Positions 48,401 through 58,440 of a stretch of 64,000 nucleotides of DNA are shown here, in pieces. The notes below the pieces were generated by a model. That model saw only the letters and a list, made by a program, of their open reading frames with translations. It was not told the origin of the DNA and did not search any database. Position 1 is the first letter of the stretch; every line of letters starts with the position of its first letter. This stretch comes from Phoronis australis (Eukaryota; Phoronida; Phoronidae). Position numbers and translations under genes: made by a program. The stretch is taken from positions 546,367 through 610,366 of the forward strand of contig NMRA01000140.1 in assembly GCA_002633005.1 (NCBI GenBank), in the 5' to 3' direction.

Positions 48401-50239
48401 ATGATCGACAGCTCAGAGGAAAGAACTTGTGTCTATGGAGCCAAAGGAAGTTGTTAAAGACCATCAATACAGACAATTGCCTACAGTTTATGAAAGAACT
48501 GTTATGATGACTCGAGCACGTCATGAATAATAAATCAACACAAGAAGTGCACTACATTGGGGGCCAGTTTTTAAAAAAAATTAAGCATGTCACTCCTAGA
48601 AAGGGTTGAAATGGAGTCTGAACTCGCTATGATTAAGATTTAGTACGATATATTCCTTGACAATACCCAGTTTAGATCATTTATGGTTCTATTTACAACA
48701 AAAACATTGTTGTTGTATATTATCCTGCTCCATATGAAGACAATAGATTTCCTATAGTCTAAACATATACTGGACACAGGGTGACAGTAAAAAAGTGCAG
48801 GTGGCTTGATGCCTTTTGCGGTACATCAGGCGTGTTTAGGCCACAAGGCCGGGCCCATTGCACTAATCACCTGATTATGACAGTACATCCCAATATTTAC
48901 TGTTATTTGTTAATCTCCCTGCATATAATGTTATTGGGTTGCGGGCAGTAATTGGATTACTTCCTGTTCAATTTCTTAAGATAACTAAAGAGTCAGTTAT
49001 CTTAAATAAGGAAATTGCAAGAGCTTCTGTTATTCATCGGATTGCTCCACACCAGCTTCATGGAAACGTTTACGAAGTTTTGATCAGCGTCTTCAATTAT
49101 TAATCGTGCTTCAAGATACACAGAAACAACAATTTCAAATTGGTTCACTTTCTTACGGCTGACCCATCTGATGCCTGAAATGTAGCACATGTCAATTAGC
49201 TGTCAAAAACAATCGCTTCAATGCTACGATTCGTTGAAAAATGCAATATAATCTGCCAGTCAGGGCTTGCACAGTACAGTAAAAACCACAAAGGTAGCTA
49301 ATGACATCCCAAATCCAAAGCAGAAGCATGTCAAGTAGAACACTCACTGGATTTTCTCTCTTTGCCGACGGCATGCTTTTTATCATGTTCGACAAAGGAT
49401 TACTATGGGAGGGAATGTGACTCTGCATTTTACTAATTATGATGGTTAATGTTATCAACTTAGAACAGCACCAAAATTTATTGTGTACCTGTTGGGATGT
49501 GATGGTAAAAGCTGCAGGAGTTGAGGACCTATGTGAGAGACAACCTTGTATTCACCTGTGTTGTGGTGGCAAAGGTAGTGTACTAAATGTCAACGTCCAT
49601 CTCGGCTTGTGGGGTATCCATTTTGTTCACCCATTTGGCCAGCAAGATGATGGGAAAAGTTCTTCTCCAGGTCGAAAGTCATTGTAGTTATTGTGTTTGC
49701 CTCCCATCTCCCAAACCCCAGTTGCCATTAAATTTGTATTTGGCCCCTTCTGTTGCAAACTTCAGGGTACGCCAATGGCAATGATCCGTAAAAATTCCGA
49801 GGTTCAATCACCGCCGCACGTAGATCACATGCTTCCAAGTTCTACTTACCATAGACTGAGGGGGTGGTATTCAGTGTATTTGCATGATTTTGCCCATCAG
49901 ACATTCGTACCCCCAACTGCCTAAAGGAATCGGGGAGAATTTTAGGGGGGCCATGGCCCCTTGGCCCTTCTAAATCGATCCACCAGGTAATTTAGTTGTA
50001 ACTGATAGGATCAGAAACTAAAGTTCCCACAGTTAAAAACCAAATAAAACTATGACCAAAGCATGGAGAGTGTAAGACATAGGATACTCATACAGCAACT
50101 AATGATACATTATTACAATTTGCCATTGCTACACACATGTTGGCAAGTTGAATGCTATCACTATTCTGATGATTTTGGATGATATCTTTGCATGGACTCA
50201 TGATTATGCTTCAACGATTGTTCTACTTAGGCACCATCA

Positions 50240-50645
50240 GATTATTTGTCACCAGCCTCCAAACTGCAACCAGTACTTTCGTCTAGAGACCGGGGAATCC
50301 ATCTGGAGGTGCCCAAGCCACAAGCTGGTGAAGCTATCACTTCATGGTCTTTTTCGCTACCAGTCCACTTAGCGGCAATGATGCTTGATATAGACAGAAC
50401 AACGGTGATGCAGTGGAATCCGTATTTCCGTGACGTGTGTGGTCGCAAATCCAAGACAGGTAGGCAGTCCTGGCATTAGAGTACAAATCAATGAGTCTTC
50501 GATGACGTGCAGAAAGAATAACGTCGGCCACCCTGTACCAGCGCAGTGGATGTTTGGGGACTGTTACCCAACACAGGGTTTCAGATTTTTGGAACTGGTT
50601 CCTGATCAGTCCCACAGACACAGCTTCCAATCATACAGCATTACA
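50240..50645 (+). pseudogene. Broken ISXO2/IS1595-like DDE transposase
   Basis: Pieces in different frames: RLETGESIWRCPS, then WSFSLPVHLAAMMLDIDRTT, YFRDVC, then VQINESSM, QWMFGDCYPTQGF and FLELVPDQS. This order (zinc-ribbon-like start, helix-turn-helix, YFRDVC, IDES, WVFGG, LVPDRS) is that of ISXO2-like transposases, which are common in marine animals. The reading frame shifts at least once near 50470 and the catalytic core stops at 50646. No terminal repeats found. Confidence 0.6.
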
Positions 50646-50689
50646 TAGCACTAGGGTCCATTCAGTCTAATTCTGTCAAACGAGTAGGC

Positions 50690-51340
50690 TGTTCTGAATT
50701 TCCAAGAACGTCCTCCGGTGAGTTTTTTTACCTTGTAGTGAGCTTGATTATTGACCCTCGTTCTGAATATGATAAAGTTAAAGATCAAGGGCTGACTACT
50801 TTTAATGGTTCATATAGAGGGACGAGAGTTAAAGCAGGCTTGTAACTGGGTTGGGTAAAACCAATTGCTGATGATGTTGATAATGTAGTAGTGCAATCTA
50901 CACTGGCAGGTGTCAATGCTATGTCCGAGAATGCTGATTCTTCGTCTGCCAGTCCCGATTCCTCTCAAGGGGGTAGTGCGGGGTTGTCAGCCGATGAGGA
51001 TGGTTCCACCACTTTACCTCCAAAGCTGCTGTCACTTATTGAAAACCTAAGACAGGCTTGTCTTCTAATGAGGCGTCAGTTCTTGAGAATCTCTTGTTAA
51101 GAGTATCAGGATGTGTTTGTGGCTGACGATTTAGATCTGGGGAACTTTACAGCACTCGAACATGTCGTCGTCACCAGCTCTGAACTTCCTATCAAAAAAC
51201 AGCTACGAGGCAAACTCGTTTGTCTGTTTTGATTCGTAAGTCCGATGGTTCGGTGAGTAACTGTATTGACTACAGTGCTCTCAATAAATTACTAAAAGGA
51301 TGCGTGGCCCCTTCCCTTGATTGATGAGTGTATCGACCTT
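50690..51340 (+). pseudogene. Gypsy-like copy A: pro-RT linker and start of RT
   Basis: A Ser/Gly-rich linker (50891-51070) is followed by YQDVFVADDLDLGNFTALEH near 51112, the typical N-terminal block of Ty3/gypsy reverse transcriptase. Then come RKSDGSVSNCIDY and LPLIDECID in shifted frames. The rest of RT, RNase H and most of integrase are missing: the sequence jumps from the LPLIDE block straight into integrase at about 51340. Several stops. Not functional. Confidence 0.75.
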
Positions 51341-51860
51341 CCATCTACTCCCTACCGTCCCTCATCTGTTCAGGTGGCAAAAATTAATCGTATAGTGATG
51401 GATGCTGTGTGTTGTTGCATTTCCAATAGTCAGGATGACTGGGATCCTTTTCTTGACGCAGATTGCATGTGCTATTATAAGGACTTCAGTTAATAGGCAG
51501 ACAGGTTTCACTCCCAACATGGTTCTGCTGGGCCGTGAGATTAATCATCCGTTTACTCTCATGTACCCAGTGGCACGAGGGCAGGACCCTGTTTCCCCTA
51601 CTGATTTTGTTGAAACGCTTCAAAAGAGAATTTCTAGTGCGCATGAAGTGGCCAGGAAGACCCTAGTCATTACGTAAGCCCATATGAACCGCGATTACGA
51701 CCTTGGGGTACATCGTCGTGACGTTGTATATATCATTGACATCCCGGTCATTAAAGGCAAATGTAAGAAACTAAGTCCACCTTGGAAAAGTCCTGGCATT
51801 GTTATTGATGATCTTACACCCTTTCTTTTCAGGATCTGACTTGAGAATCCTGTTTCTACG
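51340..51860 (+). pseudogene. Gypsy-like copy A: integrase C-terminal half
   Basis: Continues with TPYRPSSVQVAKINR and MDA (the glutamate block of integrase, here with V.K in place of the usual VER). Then LLGREINHPFTLMYP, and a C-terminal GPY/F-like part with CKKLSPPWKSPGIV and VNHYRLK. Two in-frame stops at about 51676 and 51838. The parallel region of copy C is 58255-58835. Confidence 0.75.
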
Positions 51861-51896
51861 GTTAATCATTACCGTTTAAAGATTTGTAATGATAAA

Positions 51897-52136
51897 TTGG
51901 AAATGTTGCCTAATTGGATGTTAGCTGTGGGTAATCCTACCAGTCCCCTTCTTGTTGTTAACGACCTGTACTGTATATGTCGCCACCCGGATGACAGAGG
52001 GTTCATGATCCAATGTGATTCGTGCGATGAATGGTATCATGGTAGCTGTGTCGGAATCAACAGTGAGGTGGCGGTAACCATCGAGAAATATTATTGCCCT
52101 CGGTGCAAGCCCACTAGTCGGTCTTATTTATCATGA
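51897..52136 (+). CDS. Copy A: PHD finger at the end of pol
   Basis: A C4HC3 PHD finger with all ligands present: YCICRHPDD, FMIQCDSCDEWYHGSC, YYCPRC. PHD fingers of this FMI.CD.CDEWYHG type, as in PHF8-like proteins, often bind histone H3 trimethylated on lysine 4, using aromatic residues that are also present here. The stop codon follows ten residues after the last cysteine. Same position as in copy C (58845-59044), so the finger belongs to the family rather than to one chance capture. Confidence 0.8.
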   Translation: MEMLPNWMLAVGNPTSPLLVVNDLYCICRHPDDRGFMIQCDSCDEWYHGSCVGINSEVAVTIEKYYCPRCKPTSRSYLS

Positions 52137-52154
52137 TTACTTGTTTTTATTTAT

Positions 52155-52475
52155 AGGTTCTCTTGTCAAGATGTACAGCTAAAAGAAAACCCCGATCTGC
52201 CAGTCTTCAAGGGCGATGCTAATGCCCCCCGTCAGGTAACAGTTGAAGCGGCCGTCGCCGTCGTGCCAGTATCCCAGGGAGGGTATGCCGGTGCCGGCGC
52301 CATCTTTAGGTAGTGTACCATTGACTTCTGTGGAAAGAGAAGGTCCAGTACCTCAGGAACCCTTCCGCATCCTTCTCTTCAGAGGCAAACCTGGACGATT
52401 CCATTTTGAATGATCCCCCGTCATCCGACCCTGTGGCTACAGAGTCTCGACCCTTGGACAAGGGTGAGTAGCACC
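52155..52475 (+). pseudogene. Copy A: remnant of the TatD ORF N-terminus
   Basis: After a TTGTTTTTATTTATAG acceptor-like sequence the frame reads FSCQDVQLKENPDLP, parallel to FRCTDVRLKTNPDLP in copy C. Acidic EANLDDSILNDPP then parallels SDIDESVLDDDP there. Frameshifts and a TAG break it, and the nuclease domain is absent. Confidence 0.65.
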
Positions 52476-52492
52476 GTCGAACCAATAGCCAC
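52462..52492 (+). repeat. 31-bp box shared with 54805-54835, copy 1
   Basis: Exact 31-base match beginning GGGTGAGTAGCACCGTCGAA. It has the form of a splice donor (GG/GTGAGT) and lies about 330 bases before the gag start of copy B. Confidence 0.7.
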
Positions 52493-52767
52493 AATCTACA
52501 ACATTTGGGGTAGTTGCAGTCACTGCTTGTGGTGCTTTCCCCTTGTTTACTTTCACCAGAGGCGTGAAATTTAAAGTTCATAAAGTTAAGTTTCCGTCCT
52601 GGTACTACCCCATGGAGGGTGGTAACTGTTTCAGTTTTTCTTTAGGTGTTTTTGTACGGATGTACATATTTCCTTGTACATATTATCATTTTCTAGTTTC
52701 ATTATTGTTTTTTTCCAGAAAGTTAATTATATAATTTAGTATTTTTCAGTAATTGTCTTAATTCCTC

Positions 52768-52769
52768 AG
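52768..52769 (+). promoter_or_regulatory. Candidate splice acceptor before gag
   Basis: TTGTCTTAATTCCTCAG ends 22 bases before the gag ATG. The pyrimidine tract and CAG make it a good acceptor, implying an intron in the leader. Inferred, no transcript seen. Confidence 0.45.
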
Positions 52770-52791
52770 TGCCTTTTGAGCACCAATCACC

Positions 52792-53859
52792 ATGGCATCT
52801 AAGATCCTAATCAATTCTTGTGATGCTACAACACTGTTAGACCTTCCAGGCATGACTACTGATGTTGCTGCTGCAGTTATTGACTTCAGGGCAGTGTCAG
52901 CGATTACACTGGAGAATGTTACTAAGATACATTCCTCTTGGAAGCCGACCAAAATGATGCATAAACACATCGACTTCTCCATCCCATCTGGTCTGCCGGA
53001 AGATTTGGCTAAAGTTGCAGAGTTGGTCGACAATTATGGTAAGGAAACACCATCGAAAATGGTTTCAGTTCCTGTTTCTTTTCCAAAATTGGCAACTAAA
53101 TTTACCCCATCCAAGACCAATATTGCTACTGGTGGTGCTTAAAAAAAGACAACCTCATCTCCACATACTAGCATGTCATTTAAGCCGTCGGGGTCTTCAG
53201 CTAATTACCTACAACATGCTCCACGCAACCTAACTTTCAGTGGTAAGCTAGGCACCTGGGAAGATTTTTTCTGGAAGTTTGAAAATGTTGCCAAAGATAA
53301 CTGTTGGCCTAGCCAAAAGTGCCGTACTGAATTAGGTATGTGCTTAGAAGGAGATGCTTCTCGTTGGTTCGCAAACCGTATCAGAGCTTTAACAGATGCA
53401 TCTTACAAACAGATCATCAAAGGTATGATATATCGCTTTGGTGCAGAAATCGAGTGTAACGAAGCACACCAGCTTAGATTTCAGTCAGCCAAACGAACTC
53501 CTGATGAGTCACTTGAGCAATGAGCTGACCGCTTAAACAGTTTATTTTTATTAGCTTTTCCAGATGCTAGGGACACTGACAAAGATCAGGCTGTCCTTCG
53601 TTTCTGCTTGGGTTTGAAGGACAGAGATGTTGCTCAATGGACAATAAATAGTAAACCGGAATCAGCCATGGAGGCTTTGAATGCCACACGATGGTTTTCA
53701 ACCACCAAAGACCTTATGACACAGTCGAGACCAACCAAGACCGTTTCTTTCTGTAGGGAAACCTTTTCAGAGGAAGAGGAGGAAGAAGTTTCGGTTCGTC
53801 AGTTAAGTAAGAAGCCCACTCTTAAGTTCATTCCTCGTGGCACTTTAGAGTCTCGTTAA
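52792..53859 (+). pseudogene. Gypsy-like copy B: gag with N-terminal helix-hairpin-helix
   Basis: One frame of 356 codons from ATG 52792 to TAA 53857, with internal stops at 53140 (TAA) and 53521 (TGA). Residues 5-40 contain SCDATTLLDLPGMTTDVAAA and VIDFRA, matching the helix-hairpin-helix pattern of ComEA-type DNA-binding motifs. The middle part (from about residue 135) is the retrotransposon gag core: FSGKLGTWEDFFWKFE, LEGDASRWF, RFGAE and, after the second stop, VLRFCLGLKDRDVA. Gag forms the particle that packs the element RNA. No zinc knuckle remains in this copy because a deletion joins the gag tail to integrase. Confidence 0.75.
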
Positions 53860-53914
53860 GATGTCCTTGAGGGTAAGTGCAATGATTTGGATACATCGGT
53901 TTCATTAGAACAAG

Positions 53915-54490
53915 TAGGGAACAAGGCATGGTCGGTCTCCCATGATTCGTTTTCATGCTGGAGCACCGATGGAGCGAATACATATCAATTTTCTTGGTCC
54001 ACTACCCTTATCTCCGCGTGGCAATCAACATTTGTTGATGATAGTTGATCAATTTGCTAAGTGGGTGGAATGTATTCCCCTACCTTCTCAAACTGCCGAA
54101 GTTAAAGCTACCGCAGCAGTAAATGATTTTTTCGTGCATTTTGGTTATCCTTTCCAAATTTTCTCTGATCAAGGGAGAAATTTCGAAAGCAATTTATTCC
54201 GTTCTGAGAGTGAGCTTTTGCACATCCATAAGGCATGTGCAACTCCGTATAGACCCTCTGCAAATGGTCAAGTTGAGCGTTACAATAGAACCCTTATGGA
54301 TGCTGTAAGATGCTACGTGAATAACTTTCAGACGGATTGGGATCTATACATTCCTCAAATGGCTAGCGTGATTCATTCGACATACAGTTTTAACACCGAA
54401 TATGATGATGTTGGGTCATGAGGTCACTCAGCCAGTAGATCTCATGGTTCCTCTACCGTCCGGTGTCTTATTTATCGAGGCTGTTAGTCC
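53915..54490 (+). pseudogene. Gypsy-like copy B: integrase core
   Basis: Open from about 53942 to a stop at 54419: FHAGAPMERIHINFLGPLPL, VDQFAKWVECIPLPSQTAEV, FSDQGRNFES, NGQVERYNRTLMDA. The second Asp and the Glu of the D,D-35-E triad are present. The first Asp (HLDFLG in copy C) is Asn here, so this copy cannot be catalytic. GHEVTQPVDLM follows the stop. All of protease, RT and RNase H are deleted upstream. Confidence 0.78.
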
Positions 54491-54499
54491 ACTAACTGT

Positions 54500-54860
54500 C
54501 ATTTAGGTAGGGAGGGTGGAGTAGTTATATTTTTTTTAGTTTTCTTTTTCACATTCACTCCTCATTAGTTTTTTTTCAATGAGTTTGTTAAGTCAATTTT
54601 AGGGAGGAAAGGAGTAGGTACTTGTTGTTGTGTCTTAATGTCGTCTGTCCTTGTTCGTCTGAGTGTTTATGGTGAACCGGATGTAGTTCATAGTTTATAT
54701 CACGTGAATGGGGAAATGCTGGACCTGCTCGTGTCGTCCTTCCTGAGTGAAGGACGTGTATTCAGTGCCTATTTTAGTGTAAAGACAAGTCAAGAAATGG
54801 ACATGGGTGAGTAGCACCGTCGAACCAATAGCCACTAATTACAACAGTACCCATGGAGGT
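54500..54860 (+). other. Non-coding stretch between copies B and C
   Basis: Contains purine runs (GGTAGGGAGGGTGGAG near 54507; TTTTAGGGAGGAAAGGAG near 54597) that resemble the polypurine tract before the LTR at 61466, then TGTTGTTGTG. Could be a decayed LTR or leader. No LTR match can be seen by eye. Confidence 0.35.
54805..54835 (+). repeat. 31-bp box shared with 52462-52492, copy 2
   Basis: Exact copy of the box at 52462, in the leader-like stretch before copy C. The surrounding bases (TGGACA.GGGTGAGTAG) are also shared, beyond which similarity fades. Confidence 0.7.
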
Positions 54861-54865
54861 GGGAG

Positions 54866-55072
54866 ATGAGGAGACACCCCAAAAAAACAAAAAAAAAATC
54901 TTCAAAAGGGGGTCCAGTAAAGTCTTCCACATGCCCTAAGGCTGGTCCAGACACTTTTTCTGCTCCTCCACAACAAAGCGACGTCTTTTCTTGCCCTCTT
55001 TGTGGTTTCCACGTTCCTGAAGACCACAGTGGTAAGTGCGGGGCACACAACATACATTTAGATTGTAATTAA
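54866..55072 (+). pseudogene. Zinc-finger ORF fragment before copy C
   Basis: Lys-rich start (RRHPKKTKKKSSKGG), then FSCPLCGFHVPEDHSGKCG with a following His, a C2H2-like finger. Its spacing and the words FSCPLC / YQCPLC recall the finger in the copy C TatD ORF at about 59497. It may be a torn TatD ORF fragment of another element copy. Confidence 0.4.
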
Positions 55073-55137
55073 TACTGTGGCGCCTCTATGTTTTTCTAAA
55101 ATAGACTCCAATCTAGAGAAAATGCTGGGTTTATTAG

Positions 55138-55314
55138 CCTCGGGCCGGACTCCCGTCCAGATCACCCGGTAATTCTCCACGAAGAGCCGGAGAGTGTTTC
55201 AATTGTGGGGAGACTGGTCATTTTAAATATTCGTGCCCCAATAAACCATCGGCCAATGTCACATTACCCTCAACGTCTCCAGATTGTTTAAACTGGAACG
55301 GACTGAAGGACTAG
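55138..55314 (+). pseudogene. Gypsy-like copy C: gag C-terminus with CCHC zinc knuckle
   Basis: Open frame from 55138 to TAG at 55312. A basic stretch is followed by CFNCGETGHFKYSC, a complete C-X2-C-X4-H-X4-C knuckle that binds nucleic acid. The upstream gag is missing in this copy. The frame overlaps the protease frame by about 30 bases and carries a slippery site. Confidence 0.8.
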
Positions 55315-56498
55315 ATTCCCAATCAGGCCTGCCCAAAGACTATTCAACTCTGATTGGTTTGGTGGGAGGGATCAAAAAGCAATTAAAACGTGCAAAAAAA
55401 TCTAAGAAAACGATTCATTCCACTGGTGTGGAGACTGATTCTGAAGATTCTTTCTCAGTAGCAGATTCCGACAGTGATTCTAATCCAGGTTCTCTTGCTA
55501 GTAAGGATACGTTGACTGTAGATCCACCTATCAAGTCAAATCTAGATCGAGCGACTCTGGACGTAGTACGGACCGACTCTGATTCAATAAAATCGTCGCC
55601 GGAGATAGTAAACATATGTAAACTATCTTCAGGTCGTACATATTATATTCCCATAGAGTTGAAGGGTTTGAGGATAAATAGTATCCTGGATAGTGGTGCC
55701 GACAGTACTGTAATTTCTACCAGGGTATCTAAATTTCTCTCGGGTGTCCAAGCCGTGCACGATGTAAAGGTGACAACGGCCGCAGAAGGTCTGGCTCTTG
55801 GGGGGTTCAGGACCAATGACATTCCCATTATTATTAATTCCAAAACATATCGAACCTCAGTGGTAGTTTCAGATATTCAGGACAATTGCCTCTTGGGGTT
55901 AGATATCATGAAACAATTGAGATGTGTTCTGAACATGAAAGAGGATAAACTGATTATTGAGGGGAAAACATTTCCAATGGAATACGGTATCCCATCCAGA
56001 CATCTTCCTCCCGTGGTAGTGAACTCAAATGTTTTAATTCCTGCCAATACGGTGAAGAGGTTAAGTGGGATTGAATTTCCAAAGATTTCCCCCATGGTTA
56101 TGTTTGATCCGTCTCAATCTTTAGATCCACTTATTTCGATCCCCCGCTCAATACATGACCCCCAATCCTGTTCTTCCCTTTTTGTTTTCAATTCATCGGA
56201 ACATGGGGTAAGATTAACAGGAGGGACTATCTTAGGTGTAGTGGAACCCGTGGAATCTGAAGGGGTAAAGGATACTCAGGTTTGGGAACAGTGCTCAGTT
56301 AAGGTAGCTAAGGCAAAGGAAACTCCTGGGGGTGTTGAGACACTGTCGGGGAGATTACCAGGGCGAACTCCTGGGAATGTTAATGCGCTGTCGGGAGATT
56401 TACCAGAAAAGCGTTCTTGCTCGTTTTCGGGAGTTTGGCCTGAGATTGAAACCCAGAAAGTGTGCCCTGTTCCAATAGAAAGTAAAATTTCAGGGTAG
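55284..56498 (+). CDS. Gypsy-like copy C: protease (retropepsin) part of pol
   Basis: About 404 codons entered by frameshift rather than by an AUG. A Lys/Ser/Asp-rich linker is followed by the aspartic protease: ILDSGADSTVIS with the DSGA catalytic motif at about residue 135, and CLLGLDIMKQL at about 205, the usual second signature. Such proteases cut the gag-pol polyprotein. The ORF ends with TAG at 56496, exactly where RT should begin; the RT palm with YxDD is absent from this copy. Confidence 0.82.
   Translation: MFKLERTEGLDSQSGLPKDYSTLIGLVGGIKKQLKRAKKSKKTIHSTGVETDSEDSFSVADSDSDSNPGSLASKDTLTVDPPIKSNLDRATLDVVRTDSDSIKSSPEIVNICKLSSGRTYYIPIELKGLRINSILDSGADSTVISTRVSKFLSGVQAVHDVKVTTAAEGLALGGFRTNDIPIIINSKTYRTSVVVSDIQDNCLLGLDIMKQLRCVLNMKEDKLIIEGKTFPMEYGIPSRHLPPVVVNSNVLIPANTVKRLSGIEFPKISPMVMFDPSQSLDPLISIPRSIHDPQSCSSLFVFNSSEHGVRLTGGTILGVVEPVESEGVKDTQVWEQCSVKVAKAKETPGGVETLSGRLPGRTPGNVNALSGDLPEKRSCSFSGVWPEIETQKVCPVPIESKISG
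55287..55293 (+). promoter_or_regulatory. Candidate -1 ribosomal frameshift site (T TTA AAC)
   Basis: Read in the gag frame the bases are T TTA AAC, the canonical X XXY YYZ heptamer. A -1 shift here leads exactly into the protease frame, which has no ATG of its own nearby, and the gag stop lies 19 bases downstream. A downstream pseudoknot was not worked out. Confidence 0.65.
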
Positions 56499-56502
56499 GA
56501 CG

Positions 56503-57165
56503 GTGGGTCCGGAAGGGTTGGAGATGGGAAATGACAACATTAAGAAAGTCCAAGAATGGCCTTTTCCCCACAGTAAGAAACAGTGTAAAAGTTTCTTGAG
56601 TTTCGCAAATTACCATAGGCTATTCATCAAAGATTTTGCAAAATTAGCTGTACCTCTTTATGAGATTACAGGGTCGAAGAAAACCTTTCAGTGGGACGAT
56701 GCACAACAGAATTCTTTCGATCAATTAAAGGTAGCTCTAACATCACCACCTGTTTTAGCCTTACCTAACAAAAATGACAAATTTATTCTTGATTATGACA
56801 CCTCTGATAAGGCTATTGGCTGTTGTCTTTCCCAAGTTTAGAACAGGGTGGAGCGAGTTATCTCGTAGTCCAGCTTCGCTTTAGTGGACGAACAAAACCG
56901 TTATTGTACTACTCGAAAGGAGCTGTTGGCTGTTGTACGATTTACACACCAGTTCAGACATTACCTCTTGGGCAGGAAACTTAAAGTACGGACAGATCAC
57001 AGTAGTTTGAGATGGCTGTTAAACTTTAAATCTCCTTCGGGACAATTAGTTCGTTAGATATTACAGTTACAGCAGTTTTCGGGTATGGATATAATATACC
57101 GTCCACGAGTTAAACATATCAATGCTGATGCTCTGTCACGTATTCCTTCATCCTCCTGCCCCGCT
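56503..57165 (+). pseudogene. Gypsy-like copy C: RT tail and RNase H
   Basis: Starts in the RT thumb (VQEWPFPHSKKQCKSFLSFA, NYHRLFIKDFAKLAVPLYE). RNase H follows, with acidic positions LDYDTSD, RKELLAVV, TDHSSLRWLL and NADALSR. Stops at about 56839, 56866 and 57055 break it, so it is not translatable as one chain. The missing RT palm lies in the junction with the protease ORF at 56498/56503. Confidence 0.8.
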
Positions 57166-57855
57166 TACAAGCTAGGGGTAGAACTCAAAGACCTTCCTTG
57201 TGGCAGTTGTCCCACTTGCTGCAAATCTCATGAGGAATGGTATAATTTCGTACAGGAAGTTGACGACACTATTCCTCTTGCACAACGCCCCCGGGCAGCT
57301 AAGGTTGACAAAAGTACCAGTACCCGTGCGCGATCTGTATATGTGTCTGATGCGTACAAAGACTCTCTGTTGGATAGTCAAAACGTCCCAGAAGAGTTTA
57401 TCCCTGACAACTTAGGAGAGGAGGGGTTGGCATTAACTATACGTAATCTCGAGTTGACGGATGTCCCTTGTATGGATGACTGTTTTCTAATCTCCATAGC
57501 TAGGGATGATCGAAACCCTTGTTTTGCGAGAGCATTGTTGATAGAGGACGAAACAGACTTTGACCGCAAGTAGAGGGAGGACACAAATCTGACTGTCATA
57601 TTTGACTGGTTAGATAATGGTGTTGAACCTTTACAATTCCGCTTATTTATCTCCAGCGCTACGGCCAAAAATTATTGGCTTAATAGGGAGCGGTTTGTTG
57701 TGTCGAATAATCTATTATATTGGAAGGCTCCAGATGAGGAAGATACTCTAAAATTAGTAGTGCCCGAGTCCTGCAAGTCAGATATTATAAAGCATTGTCA
57801 TGACTTACCCTCCGCATGTCACTAGGGAATTGACCGTACCAAAGCGAAGTTGAAA
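57166..57855 (+). pseudogene. Gypsy-like copy C: linker and HHCC domain of integrase
   Basis: A cysteine-containing linker (CGSCPTCCKSHEEWYNF, unusual for gypsy pol) leads into a long acidic region. A stop at 57571 is followed by YWLNRERFVVSNNLLYWKAP and the HHCC zinc-binding start of integrase (HCHDLPSACH, stop, GIDRTKAKLKDKYYWRGM). At least two stops. Confidence 0.7.
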
Positions 57856-58440
57856 GATAAGTATTATTGGCGTGGTATGGCCGCGAGTGTAAAATCTTAT
57901 ATTGAAACACGTGCTGGCTGTAATTTAAATAAGCAAGGTAGAGGTAAGTTTCCCTTAACTACATTCCATGCAGGGGTGCCCATGGAACGCGTCCATTTAG
58001 ATTTCCTGGGTCCACTCCCTGTATCAGATCAGAGCAACGAATATATCCTCATGATGGTAGACCAGTTCGTCAAGTGGGTGGAATGTGTAGCCCTCCCGTC
58101 GCAGACGGCAGAGGTCACGGCGAACGCTGCAGTGGACCAGTTCTTTAGTAGATTTGGGTTCCCATTGCAGGTGTTTACCAATCAGGGATGAAATTTTGAA
58201 AGTCATTTGTTCTGTCATATTTGTTCCCTTTTAAAAATCCAGAAAACAAGAACGACTGCGTATGGGCCTTCTTCTAGCGGACAATGTGAGCGATTCAATC
58301 GTACCCTGATGGATGCAATAGTTGTTATGTCATTCGTTTCCAAACTGATTGGGATAGGTATTTACCCCAAATTGCGGGTGCTATCCGGTCTTGTGTTAAT
58401 CGTCATACTGGCTTTACAGCTAATAAAATGATGCTGGGTC
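57850..58440 (+). pseudogene. Gypsy-like copy C: integrase catalytic core
   Basis: FHAGVPMERVHLDFLGPLPV supplies the first Asp, VFTNQG has Asn where the second catalytic Asp is expected, and SGQCERFNRTLMDA supplies the Glu. A TGA at 58189 stands where copy B has Arg. A frame change follows near 58250. With a lost catalytic residue and stops, it is dead. Confidence 0.8.

Noticed and set aside
49439-49924. Several overlapping plus-strand ORFs of 65-82 codons
   Set aside because: No recognisable domain and frames overlap each other; likely chance in a GC-richer repeat.
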